From JBBQIY01 sp964618405 (GTDB lineage: Bacteria; Verrucomicrobiota; Kiritimatiellia; RFP12; UBA3636): a stretch of DNA of 12,843 bases. The stretch covers positions 1 through 12,843 of the forward strand of contig CAZUAY010000099.1 in the NCBI GenBank assembly GCA_964618405.1, written 5' to 3'. Both the position numbers and the translations under genes were made by a program. Shown here piece after piece: positions 1 to 6,980 of this stretch. Each line of letters opens with the position of its first letter. Positions within the stretch are counted from its first letter, which is position 1. The notes under the pieces were generated by a model. That model did no database searches. It saw only the letters and a list, made by a program, of their open reading frames with translations, and was not told the DNA's origin.

Positions 1-1112
1 ATGAGCATCACGAGCATTCCCACGGCGAGCACAAGCATGAGCATCACGAGCATTCTCACGGTGATCACGACCCTGATCATGCCCACGAGCATCATCACGA
101 GCATTCACATGATGATGCCGAGCATGCTCACGTTCATGCGCATGAGCCGCACCACCACGAGCACCGGAATTTGGCCAGTGTTTACGAGGTCATCGATCGT
201 GGGATCATGTCCGATAAAGCTCGCGCGTTGGCTAAGAAAATCTTTCTGATTGTGGCTGAAGCTGAGGCAAAGGCACACGGCAAGCCAATCGACGAAGTTC
301 ATTTCCACGAAGTTGGCGCTATCGATTCGATCGTGGACATTGTTGCCGCTGCCGTTTGTATCGATGACCTCGGTATTGATGCGTGTGTGGTGACAGCACT
401 TTCAGAAGGCACGGGTCTGGTTCGCTGTCAGCATGGTGATCTTCCCGTTCCTGTTCCTGCTGTTACTGAGATTGCCGCGCGCTATGCCATTCCGCTTCGT
501 ATTGGGACGGCGAAGGGCGAGATGGTCACGCCGACGGGTATTGCCATTGTTGCCGCGCTTCGTACGCACACGTCGCTTCCTGAGCAGTTCATCATTGAAA
601 AGATCGGTAAAGGACTTGGTAAACGCGATTTTGGATTTCCGAATTTATTGCGCAGCATGATCATCAGCGTGGAAGTTGATGAGGGAAGGGTTTGGGTTAT
701 CGAAAGCAATATCGATGATGCAACGGGCGAGCAACTTGGCTTTGCGATGGAGGCGATTTTGCTGGCCGGCGCGAGGGATGTACACTATGTACCGTGTTTC
801 ATGAAGAAGTCACGTCCCGCCTACATCTTGCGCATCATTGTTTCTGAGGATAAACTTTCACAAGTTGAAGAGGCCGTTTTCAGAAACACCACGACGATAG
901 GGCTTCGGAAATTTCCTGTTCAAAGAACCTGCATGAAACGCGAAACCGTCTCGGTTGTTTTACCGTTTGGCACGGTTGAAGTAAAAAAATGCTCGTGGAA
1001 TGGCGGCGTCTTTTATTATCCTGAATACGAGAGTGTAAAGGAAGCGTCGAAGGCGAGCGGAATTGATTTCAAAACTGTTTTTGATCAAGCCAAGGCAGGT
1101 GCAGCATCATGA
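1..1112 (+). CDS. larC: LarC, nickel insertion protein for the nickel-pincer cofactor (5' partial)
   Basis: LarC is the CTP-dependent cyclometallase that inserts nickel into the pyridinium bis-thiocarboxylate mononucleotide, the last step of the cofactor used by lactate racemase LarA and relatives. The frame is open from base 3 (369 visible residues); the N-terminal domain start lies off-window. Visible residues 1-56 are a metal-binding tract with 26 His and 15 Asp/Glu. The LarC signatures follow: EVHFHEVGAIDSIVDI, GEMVTPTGIA, IESNIDDATGE, CFMKKSRP and NTTTIGLR. In Lactiplantibacillus plantarum, larC is expressed through a programmed frameshift between larC1 and larC2; here both parts lie in one uninterrupted frame. 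The stop overlaps the larE start by 4 bp (ATGA), indicating translational coupling. MKKSRP replaces the commoner MKKGRP. Assignment is secure; only the 5' end is missing. Confidence 0.95.
   Translation, partial: EHHEHSHGEHKHEHHEHSHGDHDPDHAHEHHHEHSHDDAEHAHVHAHEPHHHEHRNLASVYEVIDRGIMSDKARALAKKIFLIVAEAEAKAHGKPIDEVHFHEVGAIDSIVDIVAAAVCIDDLGIDACVVTALSEGTGLVRCQHGDLPVPVPAVTEIAARYAIPLRIGTAKGEMVTPTGIAIVAALRTHTSLPEQFIIEKIGKGLGKRDFGFPNLLRSMIISVEVDEGRVWVIESNIDDATGEQLGFAMEAILLAGARDVHYVPCFMKKSRPAYILRIIVSEDKLSQVEEAVFRNTTTIGLRKFPVQRTCMKRETVSVVLPFGTVEVKKCSWNGGVFYYPEYESVKEASKASGIDFKTVFDQAKAGAAS
3..62 (+). repeat. 24-bp direct repeat inside the His-rich tract of larC
   Basis: Bases 3-26 and 39-62 are copies differing at 2 of 24 positions, both synonymous (tcc/tct Ser, ggc/ggt Gly). 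Each encodes EHHEHSHG. The 12 bases between them encode EHKH. This suggests the His-rich linker grew by local duplication and may vary in length between strains. Confidence 0.8.
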
Positions 1113-1924
1113 TCGAAAAACTCAAGAATACCTTGCGTCAATTTACGCCAGAGGGAATTGCCCTTGCATTTTCGGGTGGTGTCGACAGCACCTTATTGCT
1201 TGCGGTTTTAAGGCAACTCCAACAAGAGTCTGATTTTCCGTTATTGGCGGTATTCTTTCACTCCGTTTTTCAAACGATCGAAGAGCGAACGGATGCCGAA
1301 CACCTCGCGGAATCCCTTGGTGCCGATCTCGCCGTACTTGAATTTGATCCCCTTCAAATTCAAGGAATCAGCACAAACCCCCTTGACCGATGCTATTTGT
1401 GCAAAGGCCACATTTTTGGGAAGCTCAGAGAATTAGCTACCCAGAAGGGTCTTAAGACTCTCGTGGATGGGACCAATGGCGATGATGTACACGTGTATCG
1501 GCCGGGAAGACGTGCGCTGAAAGAATTTGGTGTTGTTTCACCGCTTGAAATGCTTGGCGTTTGTAAAACGGATATCCGAGCGATGGCTCAGGATTTGGGC
1601 CTTTCTGTAGCCTCAAAACCATCGGCACCTTGTCTTGCCACCCGATTCCCCTACGAAACGTCAATAACACCGGAAGCGATACAACGCGTTTTGGAAGGGG
1701 AAAAAGCGTTGCACCAGATCCTAGGCTCGACAGGCAGCATCCGACTTAGAGTTCATGGGGCGATTGCTCGAATCGAACTTGACGAGTCACGCTTGTCTGT
1801 TGCACTTACGAAGCGTGTAGAGCTTGTTGAAGCTTTGAAGGCACTCGGCTTTGACTATGTCACCCTCGATCTTGAAGGGTTCCGCTCTGGCAGCATGGAC
1901 GTCGGTATTCCAATGGACATTTAG
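1109..1924 (+). CDS. larE: LarE, ATP-dependent sulfur transferase of nickel-pincer cofactor synthesis
   Basis: LarE adenylates the carboxylates of pyridinium-3,5-biscarboxylic acid mononucleotide and transfers sulfur to form the bis-thiocarboxylate that LarC then loads with nickel. The 271-residue length is typical. A PP-loop ATP-pyrophosphatase motif, FSGGVDST, is at 21-28. The cysteines are informative: CYLC at 95-98 and Cys175 in KPSAPCLATR. In L. plantarum only the last cysteine is present and is sacrificed as sulfur donor. Family members with all three cysteines, such as the Thermotoga maritima protein, are reported to bind a [4Fe-4S] cluster and to use it for sulfur transfer. I infer the cluster-type, potentially catalytic LarE here. 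The start overlaps the larC stop and is preceded by AAGGCAGGT. The next gene begins 22 bp downstream. Confidence 0.95.
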   Translation: MIEKLKNTLRQFTPEGIALAFSGGVDSTLLLAVLRQLQQESDFPLLAVFFHSVFQTIEERTDAEHLAESLGADLAVLEFDPLQIQGISTNPLDRCYLCKGHIFGKLRELATQKGLKTLVDGTNGDDVHVYRPGRRALKEFGVVSPLEMLGVCKTDIRAMAQDLGLSVASKPSAPCLATRFPYETSITPEAIQRVLEGEKALHQILGSTGSIRLRVHGAIARIELDESRLSVALTKRVELVEALKALGFDYVTLDLEGFRSGSMDVGIPMDI

Positions 1925-1946
1925 GAACAAAACAGGAATTTTGAAC

Positions 1947-3242
1947 ATGGATATTACCACGATGGCAGCGGCAGCCCGTGAAGCGTCTGAGACGCTGGCC
2001 GCAGTCTCGATTGAAGTGCGAAATCGTGCATTGATTGCAATTGCGAGAGCGCTTGAATCGGAGAAAGTTTCTATCGAGAAGGCGAATCAAGAAGATCTGC
2101 TGGTCGCGGAGAAGGCGGCATTGGCTCCAGCACTTCTCAAGCGTCTGAAATTTAATCAGGCAAAAATTGCAGACTGTGTCAGCGGTATCGAATCCCTTGT
2201 GGGTCTTGCCGATCCGATGGGTCTCGTCCAGAAGCAAACCGAGTTGGCGCCAGGTCTTGAGCTAACCCGCGTGTCGTGTCCGCTCGGCGTCGTGGGCATT
2301 ATCTTTGAGTCGCGTCCTGACGCGCTGGTGCAGATTTCAACCCTCTGCCTCAAGAGTGGCAACAGTTGCTTGCTCAAAGGCGGCAGCGAGGCGGTGCGCA
2401 CCAATAGACGGCTTTATGAGGTCATCCTCCAAGCGAGTGTGTCCGCTGGAATTCCGGAAGGTTGGATACAGTTGCTGGAGACGCGCGAGGATGTGGGGGC
2501 GATGCTGGCGTTGGATGAGTACATTGATCTGTTGATTCCGCGCGGTTCAAACGCTTTTGTGCGGTATATCATGGATCATACGCGCATTCCTGTGATGGGA
2601 CATGCCGATGGAATCTGTCATGTTTATGTGGATGCCCGCGCCGATGTGCCGATGGCTGTGGACATCGTGACCGATTCTAAATGTCAGTACCCTGCGGTTT
2701 GTAATGCAGCGGAAACCTTGCTAATCCATGCCGATTTGGCGAGCTCTTTCCTGCCTATATTGCAGAAAAAACTTGTTGCCCGTGGCGTCGAATTGCGTGG
2801 GTGCGAACGGACATGCAAGCTGATTGCCTGCACGCCAGCGACCGATATCGACTGGGACACCGAATATCTCGATCTGATTTTGGCTATCAAAGTCGTTGAT
2901 GATCTCGATGCGGCGATACACCACATCAATCGCCATGGTTCGGGGCATACCGATGCGATCATCACGACAGATTCGGCGACGGCTGAGGCGTTTATGAATC
3001 GCGTGGATTCGGCTGATGTTTTTTGGAACTGTAGCACGCGTTTTGCAGATGGCTTCCGTTTTGGTTTAGGCGCGGAGGTCGGAATTAGCACGTCGAAGTT
3101 GCACGCTCGCGGTCCGGTAGGGCTTGAGGGGCTGATGAGCTACAAGTGGAAATTGCGCGGACACGGGCAGACGGTGACTCCTTTTGCGGAAGGTCGCATG
3201 AAGTTCACACATATCGATTTGCAGGGGGGCTGGACAAAATGA
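1947..3242 (+). CDS. proA: Gamma-glutamyl phosphate reductase (glutamate-5-semialdehyde dehydrogenase)
   Basis: ProA reduces gamma-glutamyl phosphate to glutamate-5-semialdehyde with NADPH, the second step of proline synthesis in the cytoplasm. The protein is 431 residues (E. coli ProA is 417). Supporting sequences are PLGVVGIIFESRPDA, the catalytic cysteine region YPAVCNAAETLL (Cys252), HADGICHVYVD and the C-terminal GLGAEVGIST and GPVGLEGL. The frame is open back to 1851, but that would overlap larE; ATG 1947 has AGGAA at 1934-1938, 8 bases upstream, and gives the normal N-terminus. The kinase partner ProB is not in the window, and the neighbours are cofactor genes, so the operon position does not reflect a shared pathway. 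The stop overlaps the next start by 4 bp. Confidence 0.95.
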   Translation: MDITTMAAAAREASETLAAVSIEVRNRALIAIARALESEKVSIEKANQEDLLVAEKAALAPALLKRLKFNQAKIADCVSGIESLVGLADPMGLVQKQTELAPGLELTRVSCPLGVVGIIFESRPDALVQISTLCLKSGNSCLLKGGSEAVRTNRRLYEVILQASVSAGIPEGWIQLLETREDVGAMLALDEYIDLLIPRGSNAFVRYIMDHTRIPVMGHADGICHVYVDARADVPMAVDIVTDSKCQYPAVCNAAETLLIHADLASSFLPILQKKLVARGVELRGCERTCKLIACTPATDIDWDTEYLDLILAIKVVDDLDAAIHHINRHGSGHTDAIITTDSATAEAFMNRVDSADVFWNCSTRFADGFRFGLGAEVGISTSKLHARGPVGLEGLMSYKWKLRGHGQTVTPFAEGRMKFTHIDLQGGWTK

Positions 3243-4126
3243 GGAACCAAGCCTTTGCCTTTATTAAGCCGCATGCGATGAAATCGCAAGCAGTGGCGAC
3301 TTACATCGGCGATATGTTTGAGGATGGAGATGTCAAAGTTCCCTTCCAAAAAGTTTTTACGAATGCCGAGATGGAGTCGGGCGGCCTTATTGACCATCAC
3401 TTTGAATCCGTTTCACGTGCAGCGTTAATTCAAGACGTTTCGAAACTGATCGTATCCGATTCTGCAAAGGAAGTGTTTAAGGATGCCTTCCGTGTCGCGT
3501 GGGACGAGGCTGTCGCACAAGGCAAAATAGTCAGTAGCAGGGATGCCTGTGTTCGGCTTGATGGCATGTCCCCGAGAAAGCTCTGCTCAGATTGGGCGCG
3601 GTACGGCGCTACTGAAATTGAAAAAGACATCTACGTGTCGTGGTTTGAAGAGAATTATCTCTATGTGCTCAACGGATTTTATCTTGCGACTCGTCATGAG
3701 TACGTTGCTGAAGGCGCAGCGGTGATGGCGATGCTACTCGATTTCGAGATGGACTGGCATGAATTCCGTGAAGCTGTTGTCGGCTGCGAGAATCCAGCGG
3801 CAGCACTTGAGGAGTCTATTCGTGGCTATCTTTACGACCGAGCGGGTGTGTTAGAGATGGTCATCGATCCGATCGACAATGTCATCCATGTCAGCGCCTC
3901 GCCCTTTGCGGCGCTCTGCGAAAAGATGATTTGGCTGAAGAAGGCTCAATGGGCAAAAGATCCGCTTCTGCTCAAGTTGGTGGAGCTTTCTGGCAAGACA
4001 CCGAGTGTCGTGGCGAAGTGGGTTGCTTCGAAATATTGCGATGAGACCCTGCATGCCCTGTGCGAGGACAAGGATACGGAAGCGGTTGCGGACATTCTGT
4101 TCAAGAAACTTGAAGAGGCCCTGTAA
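3239..4126 (+). CDS. Divergent nucleoside-diphosphate-kinase-like protein with large insertion
   Basis: 295 residues, about twice the size of ordinary NDK (about 140). NDK landmarks are visible in order: AFAFIKPHAMK at 5-15 (NDK: FAIIKPDAVKRG, with the phosphate-binding Lys as K10); AAVMAMLLDF at 160-169 (the strand usually reading PVVAMVLEG); VVGCENPAAALEESIRGYL at 180-198 (NDK: MGATNPxxAxPGTIRGDF); and NVIHVSAS at 214-221, matching NxxHGSDS with the phospho-acceptor histidine as H217. The family Asp after HGS is Ala220. Residues about 60-155 hold roughly 85 extra residues, and about 60 residues follow the NDK core. Canonical activity (NTP to NDP phosphate transfer through phospho-His) is possible because K10, R195, N214 and H217 are present, but it is unproven. 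ATG 3239 is chosen over an in-frame extension to 3146 because it overlaps the proA stop and follows AGGGGGG. Fold assignment is by eye: likely, not certain. Confidence 0.65.
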   Translation: MRNQAFAFIKPHAMKSQAVATYIGDMFEDGDVKVPFQKVFTNAEMESGGLIDHHFESVSRAALIQDVSKLIVSDSAKEVFKDAFRVAWDEAVAQGKIVSSRDACVRLDGMSPRKLCSDWARYGATEIEKDIYVSWFEENYLYVLNGFYLATRHEYVAEGAAVMAMLLDFEMDWHEFREAVVGCENPAAALEESIRGYLYDRAGVLEMVIDPIDNVIHVSASPFAALCEKMIWLKKAQWAKDPLLLKLVELSGKTPSVVAKWVASKYCDETLHALCEDKDTEAVADILFKKLEEAL

Positions 4127-4139
4127 CGGGAAGGTTCGG

Positions 4140-4238
4140 ATGCTCCTGAACGCAGCGGTGACTGAAATCGGACAACGGTGCATTGCGCACGCGAGAAGTG
4201 TTGGCGTGGCAGAGTCCTGCACCGGGCACCAAGCATAG
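4140..4238 (+). pseudogene. 5' remnant of a CinA/PncC-type nicotinamide-nucleotide amidohydrolase gene
   Basis: A 32-codon frame starts at ATG 4140, 13 bp after the NDK-like stop, with a good ribosome-binding site (GGGAAGG, 4128-4134, spacing 5). Residues 4-29 read like the start of the CinA C-terminal domain: NAAVTEIGQRCIAHARSVG, then VAESCTG, the family's hallmark around the catalytic Ser (AESCTGGLIA). After the glycine codon at 4224-4226 the match ends; the frame continues HQA and stops. The remaining roughly 130 residues of the domain are absent here and also absent between the methyltransferase gene and pta. The loss coincides with the 3' edge of the HNH nuclease gene. I infer truncation by insertion or replacement with the restriction-modification cassette. 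The intact enzyme would deamidate nicotinamide mononucleotide in NAD salvage; this fragment cannot. Confidence 0.7.
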
Positions 4239-4252
4239 TTTTCCTTTCACCT

Positions 4253-4816
4253 CTACGTAAACTTGGTCTTAAGCCACTCATACACGGCTTTTTGTTCGTC
4301 TCGCCCAGCCCGTCGAACCTGTGAAAGCAACCATATAGCACCCGGCTTTTCCGGTGTAATATTTTTTGCACCCTGATTGCAGGTGGAACAGAGGGTACGA
4401 AGGTTGGAGCGTTCGTCTTTGCCGCCGAGCGATTTGTCCTTGATGTGACCAATATGAAGTCTAACCAGTCTGCCGCTCGCCGGATCAATTTCACCCGGAG
4501 TTAACCCGCACATTTGGCATGTGAAGCCGTTACGATCAAGGACTTCAGCTCGAAGCCGTGCGGAAATTGTACGGGTAAAACTTGGTCTCTCTTTGTGATG
4601 AGGTTCATCACGAAGCAAGTACTGCCCCGGCTTTAATTCGGAACTGTCATTGTGTGACAGAATCGGCCAGCCTTCCTCGTCTCGCAGTTCTCGCAGGCGA
4701 CGGCTGTATTGAACTGCTCCATCTGCTGCTGTTTGTAGCTCATGCGATTCTATCACACGACCGATGTTGGCAAGCAAAAAACGCCTAATCTTCTCTTTTG
4801 AGCCGATTTTGTTCAT
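4253..4816 (-). CDS. Winged-helix/HNH endonuclease, probable restriction enzyme of the adjacent methylase
   Basis: 187 residues. The N-terminal 1-70 looks like a small winged helix (KEKIRRFLLANIGRVIESHEL, then YSRRLRELRDEEGWPI and LKPGQYLL), a DNA-binding module often joined to HNH nucleases in type II restriction systems. The nuclease domain spans about 83-165: a structural zinc knuckle of CQMC (100-103) and CSTC (143-146), and HNH residues in LHIGHIKDKSLGG (H121/H124) with N138 in SNLRTLC and N147. The ATG is preceded by GAGGT, spacing 4. It lies 18 bp downstream of the methyltransferase gene on the same strand, which is the main reason to call it the cognate restriction enzyme. The recognition site cannot be read from sequence. 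It could instead be a modification-dependent or non-cognate HNH protein. Confidence 0.82.
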   Translation of the reverse strand: MNKIGSKEKIRRFLLANIGRVIESHELQTAADGAVQYSRRLRELRDEEGWPILSHNDSSELKPGQYLLRDEPHHKERPSFTRTISARLRAEVLDRNGFTCQMCGLTPGEIDPASGRLVRLHIGHIKDKSLGGKDERSNLRTLCSTCNQGAKNITPEKPGAIWLLSQVRRAGRDEQKAVYEWLKTKFT

Positions 4817-4834
4817 GTCTACCTCGCCTGAATA

Positions 4835-5842
4835 TCAATAGTATGGAACTGCCTGCTCTAACAGTTTCCATTGAATTGCTTTTCGTGGGTTGTTTGATGG
4901 GGTTTTGCCGTCTAAAGCATTTGAAATTGCGAGTCCGATAGATGAAGCGACGGGTGGCGGAAAAGCATTACCAACTTGCCTGTAGGCTGCTGTCTTCTTT
5001 CCACTGAACTTCCAAAAGTCGGGAAATCCTTGAATTCTTGCAACCATACGGACAGTTAAGCGAGGAATCGCATCTACGGGGAAATCAGATGCTGGAGGCT
5101 CGTTCGCGATCCCGAGGCCATCAACTCCCAATTCAAGCCACTGCTTCCGAGCGCGAGTGGGGCCTAAATCTGGACCGCCATGTTTTTTTGATCCCCCGAC
5201 AACCGTTGGTGCGATCTTCTGCGCATTTTCCACCCACTGATCAGCGCCTTTCCACCCTCTCTGCGACATTAAATCTCGAAGTGTATTCCCAACGGTAACT
5301 TCTCGGTTAATCGGGTGTGGCCACTCGAAATAAGACATTCGTTTCTTTGGGAGTCCAACGAGAATAAAACGAGGGCGTAATTGAGGAACCTCGTAGTCGG
5401 CAGCCTGTAAGATTCGCCAGTCTGATTCATAGCCAAGATCCAGTAATTGGAGTCGTAATTTGTCGCGATAATCAGAGAACTTAGCCGAAGCAAATCCCGG
5501 AACATTTTCGAGCATAATTGCTTTTGGTTTCATTTGCCCGATAATCCGAATCGCTTCAGGGAATAAATCGCGTTCGTCGTCGGTTCCGAGCTGCTTACCC
5601 GCAATAGAGAATGGGGGACACGGGACACCGGCGGCAAACAGATCTACGTTGCGCCACTGGCTACCATCTACGAGTCGCATGTCTTCGTGCAGTACATTCC
5701 ATTGTGGGCGGTTGAGTCGAAGTGTAGTACAACAATTTTCGTCAATCTCAACAGCGGCTGTGCAGTCAAAGCCTGCGGCCTCAAGACCAAGAGCTTGCCC
5801 ACCACCACCAACGCAAAACTCAGCTACGGTGAATCGACCCAT
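4835..5842 (-). CDS. DNA (cytosine-5-)-methyltransferase of a type II restriction-modification system
   Basis: Transfers a methyl group from S-adenosylmethionine to C5 of cytosine in a specific site, protecting host DNA from the partner nuclease. 335 residues, with C5-MTase motifs in order: motif I AEFCVGGGGQALGLEAAGFD (7-26, SAM binding); motif IV GVPCPPFS with catalytic Cys75; motif VI LENV (Glu112); motif VIII QLRPRFILVGL (154-164); a variable target-recognition stretch from about 190 to 265 containing TVVGGSKKHGGPDLGPTRAR; motif IX near RLTVRMVARIQGFP; and motif X RQVGNAFPPPVA. All catalytic residues look intact. The start is fixed by AAAGGAG (5849-5855) six bases upstream. It is first in the cassette and is followed by the HNH gene. 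No separate controller (C) gene is visible; read-through from ackA-pta is possible because no terminator is seen after pta. Confidence 0.95.
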   Translation of the reverse strand: MGRFTVAEFCVGGGGQALGLEAAGFDCTAAVEIDENCCTTLRLNRPQWNVLHEDMRLVDGSQWRNVDLFAAGVPCPPFSIAGKQLGTDDERDLFPEAIRIIGQMKPKAIMLENVPGFASAKFSDYRDKLRLQLLDLGYESDWRILQAADYEVPQLRPRFILVGLPKKRMSYFEWPHPINREVTVGNTLRDLMSQRGWKGADQWVENAQKIAPTVVGGSKKHGGPDLGPTRARKQWLELGVDGLGIANEPPASDFPVDAIPRLTVRMVARIQGFPDFWKFSGKKTAAYRQVGNAFPPPVASSIGLAISNALDGKTPSNNPRKAIQWKLLEQAVPYY

Positions 5843-5917
5843 TACAGACTCCTTTCTTCATCGTGATTTCTGTAAATGTAAATTTACGTTTTATCCAACC
5901 GAACCGTATTATTGGGT
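5843..5917. other. Gap between pta and the methyltransferase gene, with a 10-bp palindrome
   Basis: This 75-bp AT-rich gap is the right-hand edge of the restriction-modification cassette and must carry any promoter of its own. It contains the perfect palindrome GTAAATTTAC (5878-5887) and an overlapping direct repeat of TGTAAA (5871-5876 and 5877-5882). A regulator binding here could control the methyltransferase, but no convincing -35/-10 pair or terminator is visible. No trace of the missing part of the cinA-like gene is found here. Confidence 0.4.
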
Positions 5918-6931
5918 TTACAGCCCTTGGCAGATTGTGATGGCAACGACGCCGACGATGTCGTCTGCCGAGCAACCGCGTGAGAGATCGTTGACGGGTT
6001 TCGCGAGACCTTGAAGGATAGGGCCGTAGGCCGTGGCGCCAGCGAGGCGTTCGGTGATCTTGTAACAGATGTTGCCCGCTTGAAGATCGGGGAAGATCAG
6101 CACATTGGCTTGGCCAGCAACAAGGCTGCCGACAGCCTTCGAGGCTCCGACCGATGGGACGAGTGCGGCATCAGCTTGGAGTTCGCCATCGACATCGGCT
6201 TCGATGCCGAGTTCGGCGAAGCGAGCCTTTGTCAGCTCCGTGGCACGTTGCATTTTGGTAACGAGGTCGTGCTGTGCACTACCTTTCGAGGAAAAGCTAA
6301 GAAACGCGATTTTTGGTTTCTTGCCGAGCAGGGCACTACAACTGGTTGCCGTCGCTTGCGCGATGTCGACGAGTTCCTCGGCAGTAGGGCAGGGGTTCAC
6401 GGCGCAGTCGGCGTAGAGGACAGTTTCGTCGCCGGAGACTGTCGGCTCTCGGAGATCCATAAGGAAGCATGAGCTACCGAGCTTGATTCCCTTAGCGGTT
6501 CCAACGCAGTGGAAGGAGGCGCGCAACATGTCTGGCGTTGAGGCGATTGAGCCTGCGACGAGTCCGTCGACGAGGCCGGTAGAAAGCATCATATTGCCGA
6601 AGTAGAGACGTTTGCCACGGATCAGCTTTAGGGCTTCATCCTCGGTCAGACCCTTGGCTTTTCGACGCTCGAAGAGTGCGGCAGCAAGTTGATTACCGAG
6701 AGAGTCTGTCGTGTAGTCAACGACCGTGATGGGAAGTCCAGCGAATGAAACCCCAGCCTTGGCACAGGCTTCCGCAATTTCGGACGGAGTGGCAAGGACG
6801 GTCAGTTTACAGATGCCGTCTTTGGCAAGGAGATAGGCTGCCTTGGCGATGCGTGGATCCATGCCTTCGGGAAGGACGATGTTTTTTTGGGCAGACTTTG
6901 CTTTGGGAAGAATCGTTTGGAGGAAGTTCAT
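5918..6931 (-). CDS. pta: Phosphate acetyltransferase, short form
   Basis: Pta interconverts acetyl-CoA plus phosphate and acetyl phosphate plus CoA in the cytoplasm. With AckA it forms the acetate-overflow and ATP-producing route, or the reverse acetate-activation route. The 337 residues match the compact catalytic-domain form, without the N-terminal DRTGG-type regulatory domain of E. coli Pta. Evidence includes the N-terminal IVLPEGMDPRIAKAA, FGNMMLSTGLVDGLVAGS, and the C-terminal signature KPVNDLSRGCSADDIV, where S317, R318 and D324 align by spacing with Ser309, Arg310 and Asp316 of the Methanosarcina thermophila enzyme. It lies 49 bp downstream of ackA on the same strand, so the two are probably co-transcribed. 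No Shine-Dalgarno sequence is evident before the ATG. Confidence 0.96.
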   Translation of the reverse strand: MNFLQTILPKAKSAQKNIVLPEGMDPRIAKAAYLLAKDGICKLTVLATPSEIAEACAKAGVSFAGLPITVVDYTTDSLGNQLAAALFERRKAKGLTEDEALKLIRGKRLYFGNMMLSTGLVDGLVAGSIASTPDMLRASFHCVGTAKGIKLGSSCFLMDLREPTVSGDETVLYADCAVNPCPTAEELVDIAQATATSCSALLGKKPKIAFLSFSSKGSAQHDLVTKMQRATELTKARFAELGIEADVDGELQADAALVPSVGASKAVGSLVAGQANVLIFPDLQAGNICYKITERLAGATAYGPILQGLAKPVNDLSRGCSADDIVGVVAITICQGL

Positions 6932-6980
6932 TGCGTTTATAAATAGATAACTGGGTTCGTGCTTGATGTGTCGCTAGGTC

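Noticed and set aside
1..249. 82-codon frame starting at base 1, rich in Ser, Thr, Ile and Met
   Set aside because: It is the out-of-frame reading of the His-rich repeat of larC; the frame beginning at base 3 continues into clear LarC sequence.
1851..1946. 32-residue N-terminal extension of ProA overlapping larE
   Set aside because: ATG 1947 has a good ribosome-binding site and gives the family's normal start; the extension is larE read in another frame.
3146..3238. 31-residue N-terminal extension of the NDK-like protein
   Set aside because: It lies inside proA; ATG 3239 overlaps the proA stop, follows a purine-rich site and starts right before the NDK first strand.
3946..4494. 182-codon minus-strand frame across the NDK-like, cinA-remnant and HNH region
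   Set aside because: It is antisense to the NDK-like gene and cinA remnant and out of frame with the HNH gene, which has clear motifs; no recognisable domain.
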